A stretch of DNA of 64,000 nt, taken from Saprospiraceae bacterium. GTDB taxonomy: Bacteria; Bacteroidota; Bacteroidia; Chitinophagales; Saprospiraceae. A program made the position numbers and the translations under genes. The notes beneath the pieces are model-generated. The model was not told where the DNA came from. It saw nothing but the letters and a program-made list of their open reading frames with translations, and did no database searches. The stretch covers positions 1 through 64,000 of the forward strand of contig JAHDHH010000009.1 of the NCBI GenBank assembly GCA_020631405.1, given 5' to 3'. Positions 1 to 9,810 of this stretch are shown here, in pieces; the first letter of the stretch is position 1; every line of letters starts with the position of its first letter.

Positions 1-1
1 G

Positions 2-238
2 GATAGCAATATTGTCAACAATAGCATATCTGTATTTCCTAATCCAGCGACTAATACTATCTCATTTGTAGGAAGTATCACTTCCGTGAAAATTTATGAT
101 GCTTTAGGAATCTTACAGCCTATAAACCTTAGTGATGGCGTTTGTGCTATTACCCACCTTGCTGCAGGTCATTATACTTGTATTGTTAAACTAAGTGATG
201 GCAGTCTAGCATCAAGTAGTTTTATCAAAGTGAAGTAA
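2..238 (+). CDS. C-terminal fragment of a type IX secretion cargo protein (type A sorting domain)
   Basis: Only the last 78 codons are in the window; the reading frame is open from base 2 and ends with TAA at 236-238. The fragment has the layout of a type A C-terminal sorting domain: a VFPNPA motif near the start, a short beta-rich middle with VKIYDALG, and the closing pattern with AAGHYTCIVKL. Such domains direct proteins across the outer membrane through the type IX system and are then removed. What the exported protein does cannot be told from this end. It is convergent with the next gene, with 2 bases between the stop codons and no room for a separate terminator. Confidence 0.85.
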   Translation, partial: DSNIVNNSISVFPNPATNTISFVGSITSVKIYDALGILQPINLSDGVCAITHLAAGHYTCIVKLSDGSLASSSFIKVK

Positions 239-240
239 GG

Positions 241-2568
241 TTATTCTTTAACCACCTTATGTACCTCTTGGTTTCCGTCCTTATCCTTAAGGCAGAGTAG
301 ATAGATGCCGTTGTCCCAATTGTCTGTATCGATAGTGCTAGTCCTGCTTCCTGCTATAACCTTCTCACCTTGAAGTGTGTAGACTTGATAGGATTCTACT
401 TGTTCTGATACTTGTAACTGATTGCTGAATGGATTTGGATAGACTGACATTTGATTATCTTCCGATACATCTTCTGTATTGACTCCAAACTCTAACTCTA
501 AGTCCACGAACCATACCGCAGTCTCACTGACAGTATCGGATAATACAAGACTATCATAATTATCCAATGTAGTCTGTCCAAAGCTAGCAAAAGCTATAGG
601 TCTAGTCTGTCCTAGTACTTCTTCAAAAGCATATGCTGCACCTAAGTGGTTATAACTGGGGTTACCCTGACCCAATTTATAGTAGCGTTCGTTTGCACAA
701 ACCTCTGGATTAGGGTTATTCAATTCGACGTGATGTACTATTGCTAGATAATGTCTATCATTTTGCATTACGTCAACATGAGTCTTCAAGGGAATTCTAA
801 AATCTTGTAAATCAACGTTGAAACTACCAAAACCGTAGATAAGCTCTCCCGAAGCTATTAAGCTTGTTTCTTCTGCTATATCTACTTTCCCATCGGCGTT
901 TATATCTTCGACCCACTCTCTTACTTCTCCTATAAAATGATGGTCATACCCAAAAACATTGCCACCAGAGATTCCAGTAACTATAGCAAGAGGTCTTGAC
1001 CCTTCTGCATTGTTGATATAGTATGCATTTGCAATGGTATTATTATGAGCCATAGAATAACAGCTAAATAAGTTGTCGTATTTATCAATCTTAGAGTACA
1101 TTCTTTCAGTGATCTTGAATGATTTTGTTACTTTATTATCCTCCATATTCTCTTCGGTAAGTAGGACTTCATCTGTCAGTTCTATAGTGACTTGATAATT
1201 GCCTATGTCTTTCGATGCATTCCACAGCTCAGGGACTATCACCTCTTTAGCATTTCCACATGTTCCAATGTTTAGTGTTCCTTCGTACTCGAATATCACT
1301 TCTTCTTCTTTTCTGATAGTCACTGTATAAGTTAGATCTTCATAAGCGATATTTCCTTCATTGGTTACTTTAAACGCAATTGGTACTTGATTGTCAATTT
1401 GTGCGGTAGGTGTTTGGTAATTTGGCAAACCTCCAACCCATTCTGGATCTATCCAGATATCCTGAAAGGCTTCGTTTGTAATATAAATGTCATCAAGAGT
1501 CCAAAAATAGAAATTGCCATTAGCGATAAACTTTATCCTTGCTTGACTATTGTTTCCAAAGGACTCTCCACAAAAAGTAAAATATAAGTTCTCAGATACA
1601 AACCAATCAGATATACCATTTGGATTAATAAAGTTGTTAGTATGGATGGGAATAGTATCCATCCAAGTGTTTCCACCGTCTTTTGAAAATGTAATAAAAG
1701 CTATTTCTGAATCCGTTGTAAAAGTGTTTAAATATTGTGTAAAGTTTACAACTGGATACGAAATATCAGTTAAGTCAATGATTGGAGAAATCAAGTCAGA
1801 ATGATGTATTGGGAACGGAGTAACCGGGTTAGGATTTTGGTCAAATGTATAGTTAGTAAAGTCCATCAATGCTGCTCCATTACAAACCGTTTCTGAATCT
1901 ATTTGTCTAGGGGCTCCAGTTTGCCCTACTGGTTCTCCATCTTTATCCCAAACCCAAACGGTAGTGTCATTTGATATGCCTACAGTAGTCCACTCTCCTA
2001 GTCCACAAGCAAATGAGCCCTCTCCATTCTGTCCCCAAACGGTATTCTCTGGATATGCTTTTTGAGCACAGTTCGGATCACAGGGAGCTACATAGTTATT
2101 CATTGTGATACTTATGCCATCATCTAAATAGGCTTTGACAGTCATACAATCCTCATAGCTCAACATCACTGCTATTACACTACCAAAGTCTGCTTCTCCT
2201 CCCATTGCAAACACCTCTCCTCCTGGCTCATGATTACAGATCACAACAGCTATGGCTCCTGCCTCCTTTGCATGTTCCACCTTATCTACAAATGCACATT
2301 GCCCTCTATCAATCAAGGCAATATATCCAGTCATATCTTGGAATATAGGTGTACATCCATCTGTGACAACCTCAAATCCATCATTACAGAGTAACAGCTC
2401 ACCCGAAAGAGAATCTTGAGTCACAGTACTAAATTGAGCTAACTCAACTTCAAAAGTATCTTTAGCTGACTCGGGAAAATTAATAATTAGAGTAGTATAA
2501 TCAGCTTGTCCATAGACCTTGAAGCTAATAAATAAGATCACAAGGAGTAGAGTTATTTGTTTAAGCAT
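241..2568 (-). CDS. Secreted PA-domain protein with type A T9SS sorting domain
   Basis: A 775-residue exported protein. Residues 1-20 form a signal peptide ending at VYGQ. Residues about 55-155 resemble a protease-associated (PA) domain, with GYIALIDRGQCAF and an AGAIAVVICN strand, a fold used for substrate binding or as an accessory lid in peptidases. The middle (about 170-370) looks like a beta-sandwich adhesion or carbohydrate-binding region, and about 375-490 resembles a CARDB-type Ig-like module. The last 70 residues are a type A sorting domain (VYPNPFSNQL, then GIYLL), so it should leave through the type IX system whose SprA channel is encoded near the other end of the window. No HExxH or catalytic triad is evident, so I do not call it a peptidase. 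Confidence 0.85.
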   Translation of the reverse strand: MLKQITLLLVILFISFKVYGQADYTTLIINFPESAKDTFEVELAQFSTVTQDSLSGELLLCNDGFEVVTDGCTPIFQDMTGYIALIDRGQCAFVDKVEHAKEAGAIAVVICNHEPGGEVFAMGGEADFGSVIAVMLSYEDCMTVKAYLDDGISITMNNYVAPCDPNCAQKAYPENTVWGQNGEGSFACGLGEWTTVGISNDTTVWVWDKDGEPVGQTGAPRQIDSETVCNGAALMDFTNYTFDQNPNPVTPFPIHHSDLISPIIDLTDISYPVVNFTQYLNTFTTDSEIAFITFSKDGGNTWMDTIPIHTNNFINPNGISDWFVSENLYFTFCGESFGNNSQARIKFIANGNFYFWTLDDIYITNEAFQDIWIDPEWVGGLPNYQTPTAQIDNQVPIAFKVTNEGNIAYEDLTYTVTIRKEEEVIFEYEGTLNIGTCGNAKEVIVPELWNASKDIGNYQVTIELTDEVLLTEENMEDNKVTKSFKITERMYSKIDKYDNLFSCYSMAHNNTIANAYYINNAEGSRPLAIVTGISGGNVFGYDHHFIGEVREWVEDINADGKVDIAEETSLIASGELIYGFGSFNVDLQDFRIPLKTHVDVMQNDRHYLAIVHHVELNNPNPEVCANERYYKLGQGNPSYNHLGAAYAFEEVLGQTRPIAFASFGQTTLDNYDSLVLSDTVSETAVWFVDLELEFGVNTEDVSEDNQMSVYPNPFSNQLQVSEQVESYQVYTLQGEKVIAGSRTSTIDTDNWDNGIYLLCLKDKDGNQEVHKVVKE

Positions 2569-2869
2569 AAAATATTGATTGTACTAAAACTAAGGTGCTT
2601 CTGCCAAAAGTCATTGGTTTTTAAAAAGTATACCTGTTAGCATCGCTTCTAAATGACAGTTTTCAAATGCTGTATAGCCTCGGAATCAGACAAAATGTCG
2701 CAAAACACTCCCATTTTCTCGATTGGAATCTATTTTGATAGATAGTAGTTGTATTACACAGAGATACTACACTGATAACAATTTAGCCTAGGTTAATACC
2801 TTGCCATCGTTATTAGATTAGTATCAATTATTGTTAGTTTTATTAACTATTGATATTACAAGCTAGACT
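2569..2869. other. Intergenic region between two divergent genes
   Basis: About 300 bases without an ORF separate the divergent PA-domain gene and clpB. It must hold both promoters. The only distinct element I see is the GACA-AAA-TGTC inverted repeat at 2689-2699, listed separately. A related half-site, TGACA, begins near 2654. No tRNA or terminator is visible. Confidence 0.6.
2689..2699 (+). promoter_or_regulatory. Candidate heat-shock operator upstream of clpB
   Basis: GACAAAATGTC is an inverted repeat of GACA/TGTC around a 3-base centre, 170 bases before the clpB start. The same element with one central change (GACAGAATGTC, read on the coding strand) lies 72 bases before htpG at 46459-46469. 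Two unlinked chaperone genes sharing this 11-mer suggests a common stress regulator. No CIRCE element is present at either gene. The assignment is inference from two sites. Confidence 0.5.
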
Positions 2870-5596
2870 ATGACATACGACAATTTTACTATAAAAGCCC
2901 AAGAGTCAATCCTCAAATCACAGCAACTCGCTGGAGGCATGGACCAACAACAAGTGGACACTACCCACCTCCTACTCGGTATGTATCAAACCGACGAAGA
3001 AATACCAAAATTCATCTTCCAGAAAATGGGAGTTAACCTACCTATACTTCTAGAAAAGCTCCAAGAGGTAGTCAAAAAATATCCAAAAGTAGAAGGTGGA
3101 GACGGGAAGCAGCACTTGACCAATGATGCTAACCAAGCGCTGAGCAGAGCTAAGAAAATGATGAAGGAATTCGGAGATGAGTATATCTCTGTTGAACTCA
3201 TCTTACTTGGAATTATCACGGGTAAGGACAAGGCTGCAACAATGCTTAAAGACGCAGGTGCCACACAACAAGAGATGAAGGCAGCTATCCTAGAGCTTAG
3301 AAATGGAAGAAAGGTCACAGACCCTAATGCGGAAAACCAATATAATGCTCTGAAAAAGTTTGCTATCAATCTTAATGAAAGAGCAGAGAGTGGAAAACTG
3401 GATCCAATAGTGGGTAGGGATGAAGAAATCAGGAGAATCTTACACATTCTCTCAAGGAGGAAGAAGAACAATCCTATCCTCATAGGAGAAGCAGGAGTGG
3501 GTAAGACGGCAATCGTAGAAGGAATAGCTTGGAGGATAGTCAAGAAAGATGTCCCTGAGAACCTATCGACCAAGCAAATCTATTCGTTAGACTTGGCATC
3601 TTTGATCGCTGGGGCTAAATACAAGGGAGAGTTCGAAGAAAGACTCAAGGCTGTCATCAAAGAAGTCAATGAGTCAAATGGTGAAGTAATCCTATTTATA
3701 GATGAGATACATACCTTAATTGGAGCAGGTGGAGGAAGTGGTGCTATGGATGCTGCTAATATACTTAAGCCAGCCTTGGCAAGGGGAGAGCTGAGAACTA
3801 TAGGAGCTACGACACTTGACGAATATCAAAAATACTTCGAAAAGGACAAGGCACTAGTCCGAAGATTTCAAAGAGTAATCATAGACGAGCCGAGCTTAGA
3901 AGATTGTATCTCTATACTCAGAGGTATACAAGATAAGTATGAGGTCTATCACAAGGTTGACATATTAGATGATGCATTAGTCGCTGCAGTTGAGCTATCA
4001 CACAGATATATCACAGATAGACAATTGCCTGACAAGGCTATAGACCTGATTGACGAAGCTGCTGCTAAGTTGAGACTAGAGCTAGACTCAGTCCCAGAAG
4101 AGATAGACGAGATGGATCGAAAGGTACGCCAACTAGAGATTGAGAGAGAAGGTATCAAAAGAGAAGGTGCTAAGAAAAAACTCACTTCGATCAATAAGCA
4201 AATCGCTGAGGCAAAAGAAGCCCTAGATAGTATCACTGCAACTTGGAAGAATGAGAAAGAGATCGTCGATACCATCCAAAGTATCAAGAAACAGATGGAA
4301 GAGCTTGAGCATCAAGCCGAGCAAGCAGAAAGAAATAGTGAGTACGAAAAAGTGGCTAAGCTTAGATATGGTGATATCAAAGACCTAGAAAAACAACTTG
4401 CAGAAGCTGAGCAAAAGCTAGAGAAACTGCCTGAAGACAAGCGATTCACTAATGAGGAAGTCACAGCAAATGAAATAGCAGATGTAGTTGCCAAGTGGAC
4501 TGGCATCCCCGTGGCTAAGATGATGCAATCAGAGAAAGAGAAACTTCTCAACATAGAAGACCAAATCGGTCAGCGATTGATAGGACAGAAGGAAGCAGTA
4601 AAAGCAGTGTCGGATGCAGTCCGTAGAAGTAGAGCAGGACTAGGTGATGCGAATAAACCCATCGGATCATTTATCTTCCTAGGACCGACAGGTGTGGGTA
4701 AGACTGAGTTGGCCAAAGCCCTAGCTGAAGTACTCTTCGATGATGAGAAAGCTATCACTCGTATCGACATGAGTGAGTATATGGAAAAACATGCAGTCAG
4801 CAGATTGGTAGGAGCTCCTCCAGGATATGTTGGTTACGAAGAAGGTGGCCAATTGACAGAGGCAGTGAGGAGAAGACCCTACTCTATCATCCTACTTGAT
4901 GAGATAGAAAAGGCTCACCCTGACACCTTTAATATCTTACTCCAAGTACTAGATGATGGTAGATTGACAGATAACAAGGGACGTGAAGCTAACTTTAAGA
5001 ATAGCATCATCATCATGACAAGCAACATGGGTGCCTCTACCATATTAGAGAATTTTGAAGACCTAGATGCTGTCGGTGAAGAACACCGTAAGGATATTGT
5101 AGATACTACAAGGTTAGAAGTTTTCGATATGCTGAAGGAGACACTAAGACCAGAGTTTCTTAATAGGATTGATGATAAGATTATGTTCTTACCATTGACC
5201 AAGTCAGAAATCAAGAAGATTGCTCACATCCTCCTGAAGAAGACGAAGAAAAACCTAGGCAAGCAAGAAATGAAAATAGAATTTACAGATTCTGCAATGG
5301 ACCTACTCGCTGACTTAGGTTACGATCCTCAGTTTGGTGCAAGACCTCTAAAGAGGGTAATCCAAACAGAAATCATCAACCCGCTATCTGTACAAGTTCT
5401 TGGTGGGACTGTCGGTCCTGGAGATACCATCTTTGTTGGCACCGACAAAAAAGGATTCACTTTCGCCGACAAACCAACGGATAGTAAGGAAAAACCAACA
5501 GTAGAATCTAAGAAGCCAACAAAAAGTACCGTAGATAAACTAAAGAAGGCAACGAAGGACTTAGAGGACGAAATAGATAATGTGGCGGATAACTAA
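2870..5596 (+). CDS. clpB: ATP-dependent chaperone/disaggregase ClpB
   Basis: A 908-residue Hsp100 protein that rescues aggregated proteins in the cytoplasm with DnaK. Domain order fits ClpB: N-domain repeats (1-150), first AAA+ ring with Walker A GEAGVGKT at 206-213 and Walker [10 protein letters not shown], the long coiled-coil M-domain (about 410-535, rich in E, K and Q), then the second ring with Walker A GPTGVGKT at 605-612 and the [14 protein letters not shown] pore loop. The M-domain separates it from ClpA and ClpC. After about residue 865, where the family usually ends, there is a Lys/Thr/Glu-rich tail of about 40 residues that looks disordered. It is a single gene with a shared stress-like motif upstream (2689-2699). 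Confidence 0.97.
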   Translation: MTYDNFTIKAQESILKSQQLAGGMDQQQVDTTHLLLGMYQTDEEIPKFIFQKMGVNLPILLEKLQEVVKKYPKVEGGDGKQHLTNDANQALSRAKKMMKEFGDEYISVELILLGIITGKDKAATMLKDAGATQQEMKAAILELRNGRKVTDPNAENQYNALKKFAINLNERAESGKLDPIVGRDEEIRRILHILSRRKKNNPILIGEAGVGKTAIVEGIAWRIVKKDVPENLSTKQIYSLDLASLIAGAKYKGEFEERLKAVIKEVNESNGEVILFIDEIHTLIGAGGGSGAMDAANILKPALARGELRTIGATTLDEYQKYFEKDKALVRRFQRVIIDEPSLEDCISILRGIQDKYEVYHKVDILDDALVAAVELSHRYITDRQLPDKAIDLIDEAAAKLRLELDSVPEEIDEMDRKVRQLEIEREGIKREGAKKKLTSINKQIAEAKEALDSITATWKNEKEIVDTIQSIKKQMEELEHQAEQAERNSEYEKVAKLRYGDIKDLEKQLAEAEQKLEKLPEDKRFTNEEVTANEIADVVAKWTGIPVAKMMQSEKEKLLNIEDQIGQRLIGQKEAVKAVSDAVRRSRAGLGDANKPIGSFIFLGPTGVGKTELAKALAEVLFDDEKAITRIDMSEYMEKHAVSRLVGAPPGYVGYEEGGQLTEAVRRRPYSIILLDEIEKAHPDTFNILLQVLDDGRLTDNKGREANFKNSIIIMTSNMGASTILENFEDLDAVGEEHRKDIVDTTRLEVFDMLKETLRPEFLNRIDDKIMFLPLTKSEIKKIAHILLKKTKKNLGKQEMKIEFTDSAMDLLADLGYDPQFGARPLKRVIQTEIINPLSVQVLGGTVGPGDTIFVGTDKKGFTFADKPTDSKEKPTVESKKPTKSTVDKLKKATKDLEDEIDNVADN

Positions 5597-5682
5597 TTGG
5601 TATAGAAAAGGAACCTATTAATGCATTAAAATAACTTAAAAATGTCTGCAGGAGATTGGAAAGATATGTAGACTATACCTTT

Positions 5683-6657
5683 CTACTTCCACCTCGTCTC
5701 TGTCCAGACTTGTCTTTGCTTTTTTGTCAGAAATGACCATGCGAGTATCCTACTCTGCTTATGACCTTGACCCATTTCTATGACTTTGAACATTTTGACT
5801 CCTGCGAAGTCTAGCACTTGTCTCAGCCTAACCACATGCTCTTGTCTTGAGACTAATGAAGTGAACCACATCGTTGTGAAGCCATAAGACTTACTCTCCT
5901 TGATCATTGATGAGATGAATTCCATCTCTCCTCCCTCACACCAGAGCTCGTTACTCCTCCCGCCGAAGGCTTGGGTTCTTTCAGCTTTCTTGCCTTTGAG
6001 GTTTTTTACCTTTCTGAGGGCTGCGGAGTCTGCTTCTTCTTTAGATGCGTGGAATGGTGGATTACAAATAGTGACATCGATGTACTCATCATTAGTCACT
6101 ACTCCCCTAAATATTCTATGGGACTTGTCTTGTTTTCTAAATTCTACAGCACCTTTGAGTTTGCTATTACTCTCTACGATATGCTTAGAAGAATCCAAGG
6201 CTACTCCGTCTATATCTGATGCAATAAATGACCATCCATACTCAGCATTACCGATAATTGGAAAGATACAACTAGATCCCACGCCAATATCTAGGCAGAC
6301 TAGTTTGGGATTTCTTTTCTTGATTAGCGAAGGATTCTCTCGATAGACTAGGTCTGCAATATTGTGAATATAGTCTGCTCTCCCTGGTATGGGTGGACAG
6401 AGATAGGTAGGTGGTATATCCCAAGACTCTATGCCATAGTGTTGCATGAGTAGTGACCTATTGAGCTCTTTGACTGATTCTGCTTTGAAGAAGTCTACTG
6501 TCTCTATATCATACTTATTGACAAATATGTGGTCCTTTAGCGCAGGATTTGTCTCTGCCAACGACTTGAGGTCATATCTAGATCTATGCTTATTTCTTGG
6601 GTGGAGTTTTTCTTTAGTTTCCTCTTTTTGCTTATTGACTTCTGGTTGTTTCTTCAT
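5683..6657 (-). CDS. rlmF: 23S rRNA (adenine(1618)-N6)-methyltransferase RlmF
   Basis: A 324-residue SAM-dependent methyltransferase that methylates N6 of A1618 in 23S rRNA. The Rossmann SAM-binding motif is LVCLDIGVGSSCIFPI and the catalytic N6-adenine motif is CNPPFH, near residue 200. The basic N-terminus (KHRSRYDLKSL, then NPALKDHIFVN) and the GGRSNELWCEGGE block after the catalytic motif are typical of RlmF. Its ATG overlaps the TAA of the upstream TM2 protein gene by one base (TAATG), so the two are probably translationally coupled. The opposite-strand ORFs here are shadows. Confidence 0.93.
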   Translation of the reverse strand: MKKQPEVNKQKEETKEKLHPRNKHRSRYDLKSLAETNPALKDHIFVNKYDIETVDFFKAESVKELNRSLLMQHYGIESWDIPPTYLCPPIPGRADYIHNIADLVYRENPSLIKKRNPKLVCLDIGVGSSCIFPIIGNAEYGWSFIASDIDGVALDSSKHIVESNSKLKGAVEFRKQDKSHRIFRGVVTNDEYIDVTICNPPFHASKEEADSAALRKVKNLKGKKAERTQAFGGRSNELWCEGGEMEFISSMIKESKSYGFTTMWFTSLVSRQEHVVRLRQVLDFAGVKMFKVIEMGQGHKQSRILAWSFLTKKQRQVWTETRWK

Positions 6658-7403
6658 TATCTTCTCATGAGCTTCTGCTTCTGTAATTGAAAGTCAGTAT
6701 CTGATAGTAACCCTCGTTGTCTAAGTTCTGATAGTTTCTTCAGTTGGGATAAGAGCATATCGTCTTGAAGGAGGTCTTGCTTTGGTGCAGCAAGTCTTGC
6801 TTTTGGTGATGTGCTATATCCATTAGCCTTATAGGTTTGGTATACTGGAGATATCCTTAAGTAGGCAAGGTCATCTATGGTATTGATGTTTTCATAATTG
6901 TCATACCCAAGTTGGATAGCACTTTGCAAAAACTGTAGAGAATCCTCTGGTCGCTCCATCAGTGAGTATCCACAAGCTAATTGAAAGTAAATATCCTTGT
7001 CATTTGGGTCTATCTCAAGAGACTTCTCTAGGTCATCAATAGCACCTTCTATATCGTATTCCTTATATTTTTTGAAGCCTGTCTTTTTATATGGGTTTTC
7101 CCTTTTCTTGTAGTTTGTTGATTTTTTGGGCTGTGTTTTTGCTTTCCTCTTACTTGACCTTCTAGGCTGCTGTCCATTAAGGAGGTGTTTATTATACTTT
7201 CTGTCAAATTCACTTTGACCCATAGAGAATATTCTAAGAAACTCAAAGAGGTTGACAACCATAGTATAAGGAAAGAGGATAGCGGTAAATATGATCATGA
7301 ATATACCTATTTGGAATTCTCCCAAATAAAATCTCGGCAATCCAATATTACCTCCAAATAATGCTAGTATTGCTGCTAGTACTTTACTTTTCCGTGGTTT
7401 CAT
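6657..7403 (-). CDS. TM2 - TPR - SHOCT-like membrane protein
   Basis: About 248 residues from the ATG at 7403, which lies one base after the TAG of the phosphatase gene; the longer reading from 7457 would overlap that gene by 53 bases and is less likely. The N-terminus is a TM2 domain (GGNIGLPRFYLGEFQIGIF with a second hydrophobic helix), followed by a basic linker, then TPR-like helices (YDIEGAIDDLEKSLEIDPND), and a C-terminal SHOCT-like segment (LKKLSELRQRGLLSDTDFQ) often involved in oligomerisation. No enzymatic motif is visible. Sandwiched between a phosphatase and RlmF with overlapping ends, it may be an adaptor in a signalling unit. Function unknown. Confidence 0.8.
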   Translation of the reverse strand: MKPRKSKVLAAILALFGGNIGLPRFYLGEFQIGIFMIIFTAILFPYTMVVNLFEFLRIFSMGQSEFDRKYNKHLLNGQQPRRSSKRKAKTQPKKSTNYKKRENPYKKTGFKKYKEYDIEGAIDDLEKSLEIDPNDKDIYFQLACGYSLMERPEDSLQFLQSAIQLGYDNYENINTIDDLAYLRISPVYQTYKANGYSTSPKARLAAPKQDLLQDDMLLSQLKKLSELRQRGLLSDTDFQLQKQKLMRR

Positions 7404-7404
7404 G

Positions 7405-8628
7405 CTATTTAACTTTACATGTGAGGATGGCGATGTCATCCACATATTCATTTCCACCTTTATAATTCAAAAGCTCTTCCATTAGTTTCGCATTGAAGTC
7501 TTTCACTGACAATTCTTTAGATCTTTCTATGAAATCCTTCAATATTGTTTCGTCAAAATACTCATCATCCTCATTCTTAATATCTGCAAGGCCATCTGTA
7601 AAACTCAACAGTAGAGCATCGAATTGGAGCTTGATCTTAGTCTCTTCGATCATTGGAAGTTTGTCGAAGGCACCGATTACCGTTGTGCCCTTATTGAGCT
7701 CCACTATTTCTCCATTATTGAGCAGGAGTGGTGGGTAGTGACCTGCATTGATATACCGCATTGTCATCTGCTTGGTATCTATCTCTGCTATAAAGAACGT
7801 GATAAATCTGTCACTATTGGTGATTTTAAAGACAGCCTCATTCAATGCATAGACGAATGTCTCTAAATCTCGATATTGAAAAATCAAACTCCTTAAAGTA
7901 GCCTGGAAATTGGCCATGAGCAAGGCTGCAGCTACTCCCTTTCCAGAAATATCTGCTATACATAAGGCAAACTTATGCTCGTCAAATTTGATAAAATCTA
8001 TATAGTCTCCGCCGATACTACTGTGTGGCTTGTACACTAGGTCTACCTCATACCTCGGACTCTCTGGTATAGAGCTTGGTATGAGCATTTTCTGTACTTC
8101 TCCAGCTAGTTCCATGTCCTTGTCATACTTCTCCTTTTCTATCATTTGATTAAAGAGTCGCTTATTCTCAATAGCTACTGCTATGATATTGGTGATTGTA
8201 GTAATGAACTGGATCTTGTTATAGAGATCTTCTTTATCCTTGATGCCACCTATGAGTGAGTAGGCTATCGGTTGGTCTTTGTGAAATACTGGGATGATGA
8301 TATCAAATCCTGCCAACTCTCCACTATCCTCCTTCTTAATAGTATACAACCTCTTAAGGTGGATAAAACTGGGAATAATGCTACTAGCCTCTCCTTTGTC
8401 GTGGTTGATACTAGACACACAACTCCATTCTTCTTCAGTCTTAATAAAGAGCAACATCCTAGAAATGCCCATCTCCCAACTGAGAAATGACTGATACATT
8501 CTGAATAATCCATCCTTAGACACATTGTCATTGATGGCCTGTGTGATTGTCAGTAGACTCTTGATCTGTAGCTCTTTTAAGCTGAGTTCTCTATCTAGTT
8601 TTTCGAGTAGTTCTTCTCTCTCTATCAA
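7405..8628 (-). CDS. GAF-like sensor with SpoIIE/RsbU-type PP2C serine phosphatase domain
   Basis: A 407-residue cytoplasmic protein. Residues 20-160 look like a GAF sensor domain, followed by a helical linker, and about 195-405 form a SpoIIE/RsbU phosphatase: IGGDYIDF, ADISGKGVAAALLMA, FTDGL and the closing DDIAIL carry the metal-binding acidic residues. Such enzymes dephosphorylate STAS anti-anti-sigma factors in partner-switching pathways. The only start in frame near the domain edge is TTG at 8628; the next Met is residue 44. It begins a coupled cluster with the TM2 protein and rlmF. A possible kinase partner (RsbW-like, 17123-17527) lies elsewhere in the window, but no STAS protein does. 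Confidence 0.88.
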   Translation of the reverse strand: MIEREELLEKLDRELSLKELQIKSLLTITQAINDNVSKDGLFRMYQSFLSWEMGISRMLLFIKTEEEWSCVSSINHDKGEASSIIPSFIHLKRLYTIKKEDSGELAGFDIIIPVFHKDQPIAYSLIGGIKDKEDLYNKIQFITTITNIIAVAIENKRLFNQMIEKEKYDKDMELAGEVQKMLIPSSIPESPRYEVDLVYKPHSSIGGDYIDFIKFDEHKFALCIADISGKGVAAALLMANFQATLRSLIFQYRDLETFVYALNEAVFKITNSDRFITFFIAEIDTKQMTMRYINAGHYPPLLLNNGEIVELNKGTTVIGAFDKLPMIEETKIKLQFDALLLSFTDGLADIKNEDDEYFDETILKDFIERSKELSVKDFNAKLMEELLNYKGGNEYVDDIAILTCKVK

Positions 8629-8760
8629 TGTATATTCTTATTGTTTTGATTTAGTATCTCTATAACGACTGCTGAGTGATCATTCTTATTTATTCAAAGG
8701 TACAAAGTAGATCACTCTCTATGCCGTGTTATTTTGTTACGTAATGTGATGGTCTTTGTA

Positions 8761-9810
8761 TTATTGCTCCTCTATGACATCACGCATACTCTGGCTCAAA
8801 AAATTGAAACTCAAGACTAGTAACATAATAAACAAGGCTGGTATAACAGCCATGAAGACCATACCACTTAGTGCAAAGCCATAGTTTTCATTCAACATAT
8901 TCCCAAGTGAAGGTATGGGTGGACTGACACCAAATCCTAGGTAACTCAACCCTGCTTCTATCAATATAGCAATCGCAAAGTTAGCCGCAGTCATTACCAT
9001 CAAAGGACCTAGGATATTGGGTAAGATATGTCTGAAAATAATTCTTGGAGCACTAGCACCATAGCTCTTTGCTGCTCTGACGAATACTTCTTCTTTTACC
9101 TTGAGTGTCTGACCTCTGACTAGTCTGGCTACGTCTATCCACAGAGTACAACCTACTGCTATAAAAATCACTGAAAGACTACGACCAAATGCCATGACTA
9201 TCGCAAACACAAATAATATAGTAGGAAATGCCCAGAGTGAATTGATGAAAAACATAGTAATCCCATCTATCCACCCACCAAAATATCCACTAAACAGTCC
9301 GACTATCACGCCAATCACTGTAGCTATAAATACTGCAATGAACCCCGCCAATAGAGAGATACGAATGCCGAGGATCAACCTACTCAACATATCTCTCCCA
9401 TACCTATCTGCGCCAAACCAATAATACTTAGTCTTAGTCAATGCCGTGAGGTCTTCTATACTTTGGTACTTGCTGAGTAAGTCATCTTGGTAAATCTTGA
9501 CTTGTCCTCCTATGCTTGTATATTGTAGGGTACCATCAGGACTTAATTTGAGTAATTCATCAAAAGGAATAGTCTTATAGTGTCCCCTAAATCCTCGGAG
9601 TAGAGAAAATCTGCCTTTACCCTTGATCTCTAACATTGTAATCTTTGATAATGGAGGGAGTAAGGATAACTCAGGGTTCTGATTATTAGCATTGCTGGAA
9701 TAATCGGGTATGATGACATAGGCAAACAAGGCACAGAGGATACTCATAGCTATCACTATAAACCCAAACTTGCCAGTAAATGACGATAGGTCCCAATACC
9801 TTCTAAGCAT
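8761..9810 (-). CDS. ABC transporter permease, OppC/DppC type
   Basis: About 350 residues from the ATG at 9810, which overlaps the preceding gene's TAG by 8 bases; an upstream TTG-type extension to 9867 would overlap it by 65 bases and is less credible. One N-terminal membrane helix (GFIVIAMSILCALFAYVII) precedes a periplasmic loop with an RYGRDMLSRLILG block, then five helices with the EAA loop (VRAAKSYGASAPRIIFRHILPNI) that docks onto the ATPase. This is the inner-membrane half of a peptide- or nickel-type importer or related system. No OppB-type partner, ATPase or binding protein is nearby, so the substrate is unknown. It ends the dtd-mazG-permease operon. Confidence 0.9.
   Translation of the reverse strand: MLRRYWDLSSFTGKFGFIVIAMSILCALFAYVIIPDYSSNANNQNPELSLLPPLSKITMLEIKGKGRFSLLRGFRGHYKTIPFDELLKLSPDGTLQYTSIGGQVKIYQDDLLSKYQSIEDLTALTKTKYYWFGADRYGRDMLSRLILGIRISLLAGFIAVFIATVIGVIVGLFSGYFGGWIDGITMFFINSLWAFPTILFVFAIVMAFGRSLSVIFIAVGCTLWIDVARLVRGQTLKVKEEVFVRAAKSYGASAPRIIFRHILPNILGPLMVMTAANFAIAILIEAGLSYLGFGVSPPIPSLGNMLNENYGFALSGMVFMAVIPALFIMLLVLSFNFLSQSMRDVIEEQ

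Noticed and set aside
2569-2869. CIRCE (HrcA) element before clpB
   Set aside because: The TTAGCACTC-N9-GAGTGCTAA pattern is not present here nor before htpG.
2986-3573. Long minus-strand ORF (195 codons) inside clpB
   Set aside because: It is antisense to a strongly conserved chaperone domain, is Ser/Leu-rich and resembles nothing; it is a shadow of the clpB codon pattern.
7404-7457. N-terminal extension of the TM2 protein
   Set aside because: It would overlap the phosphatase gene by 53 bases; the ATG at 7403 gives the standard TM2 N-terminus.
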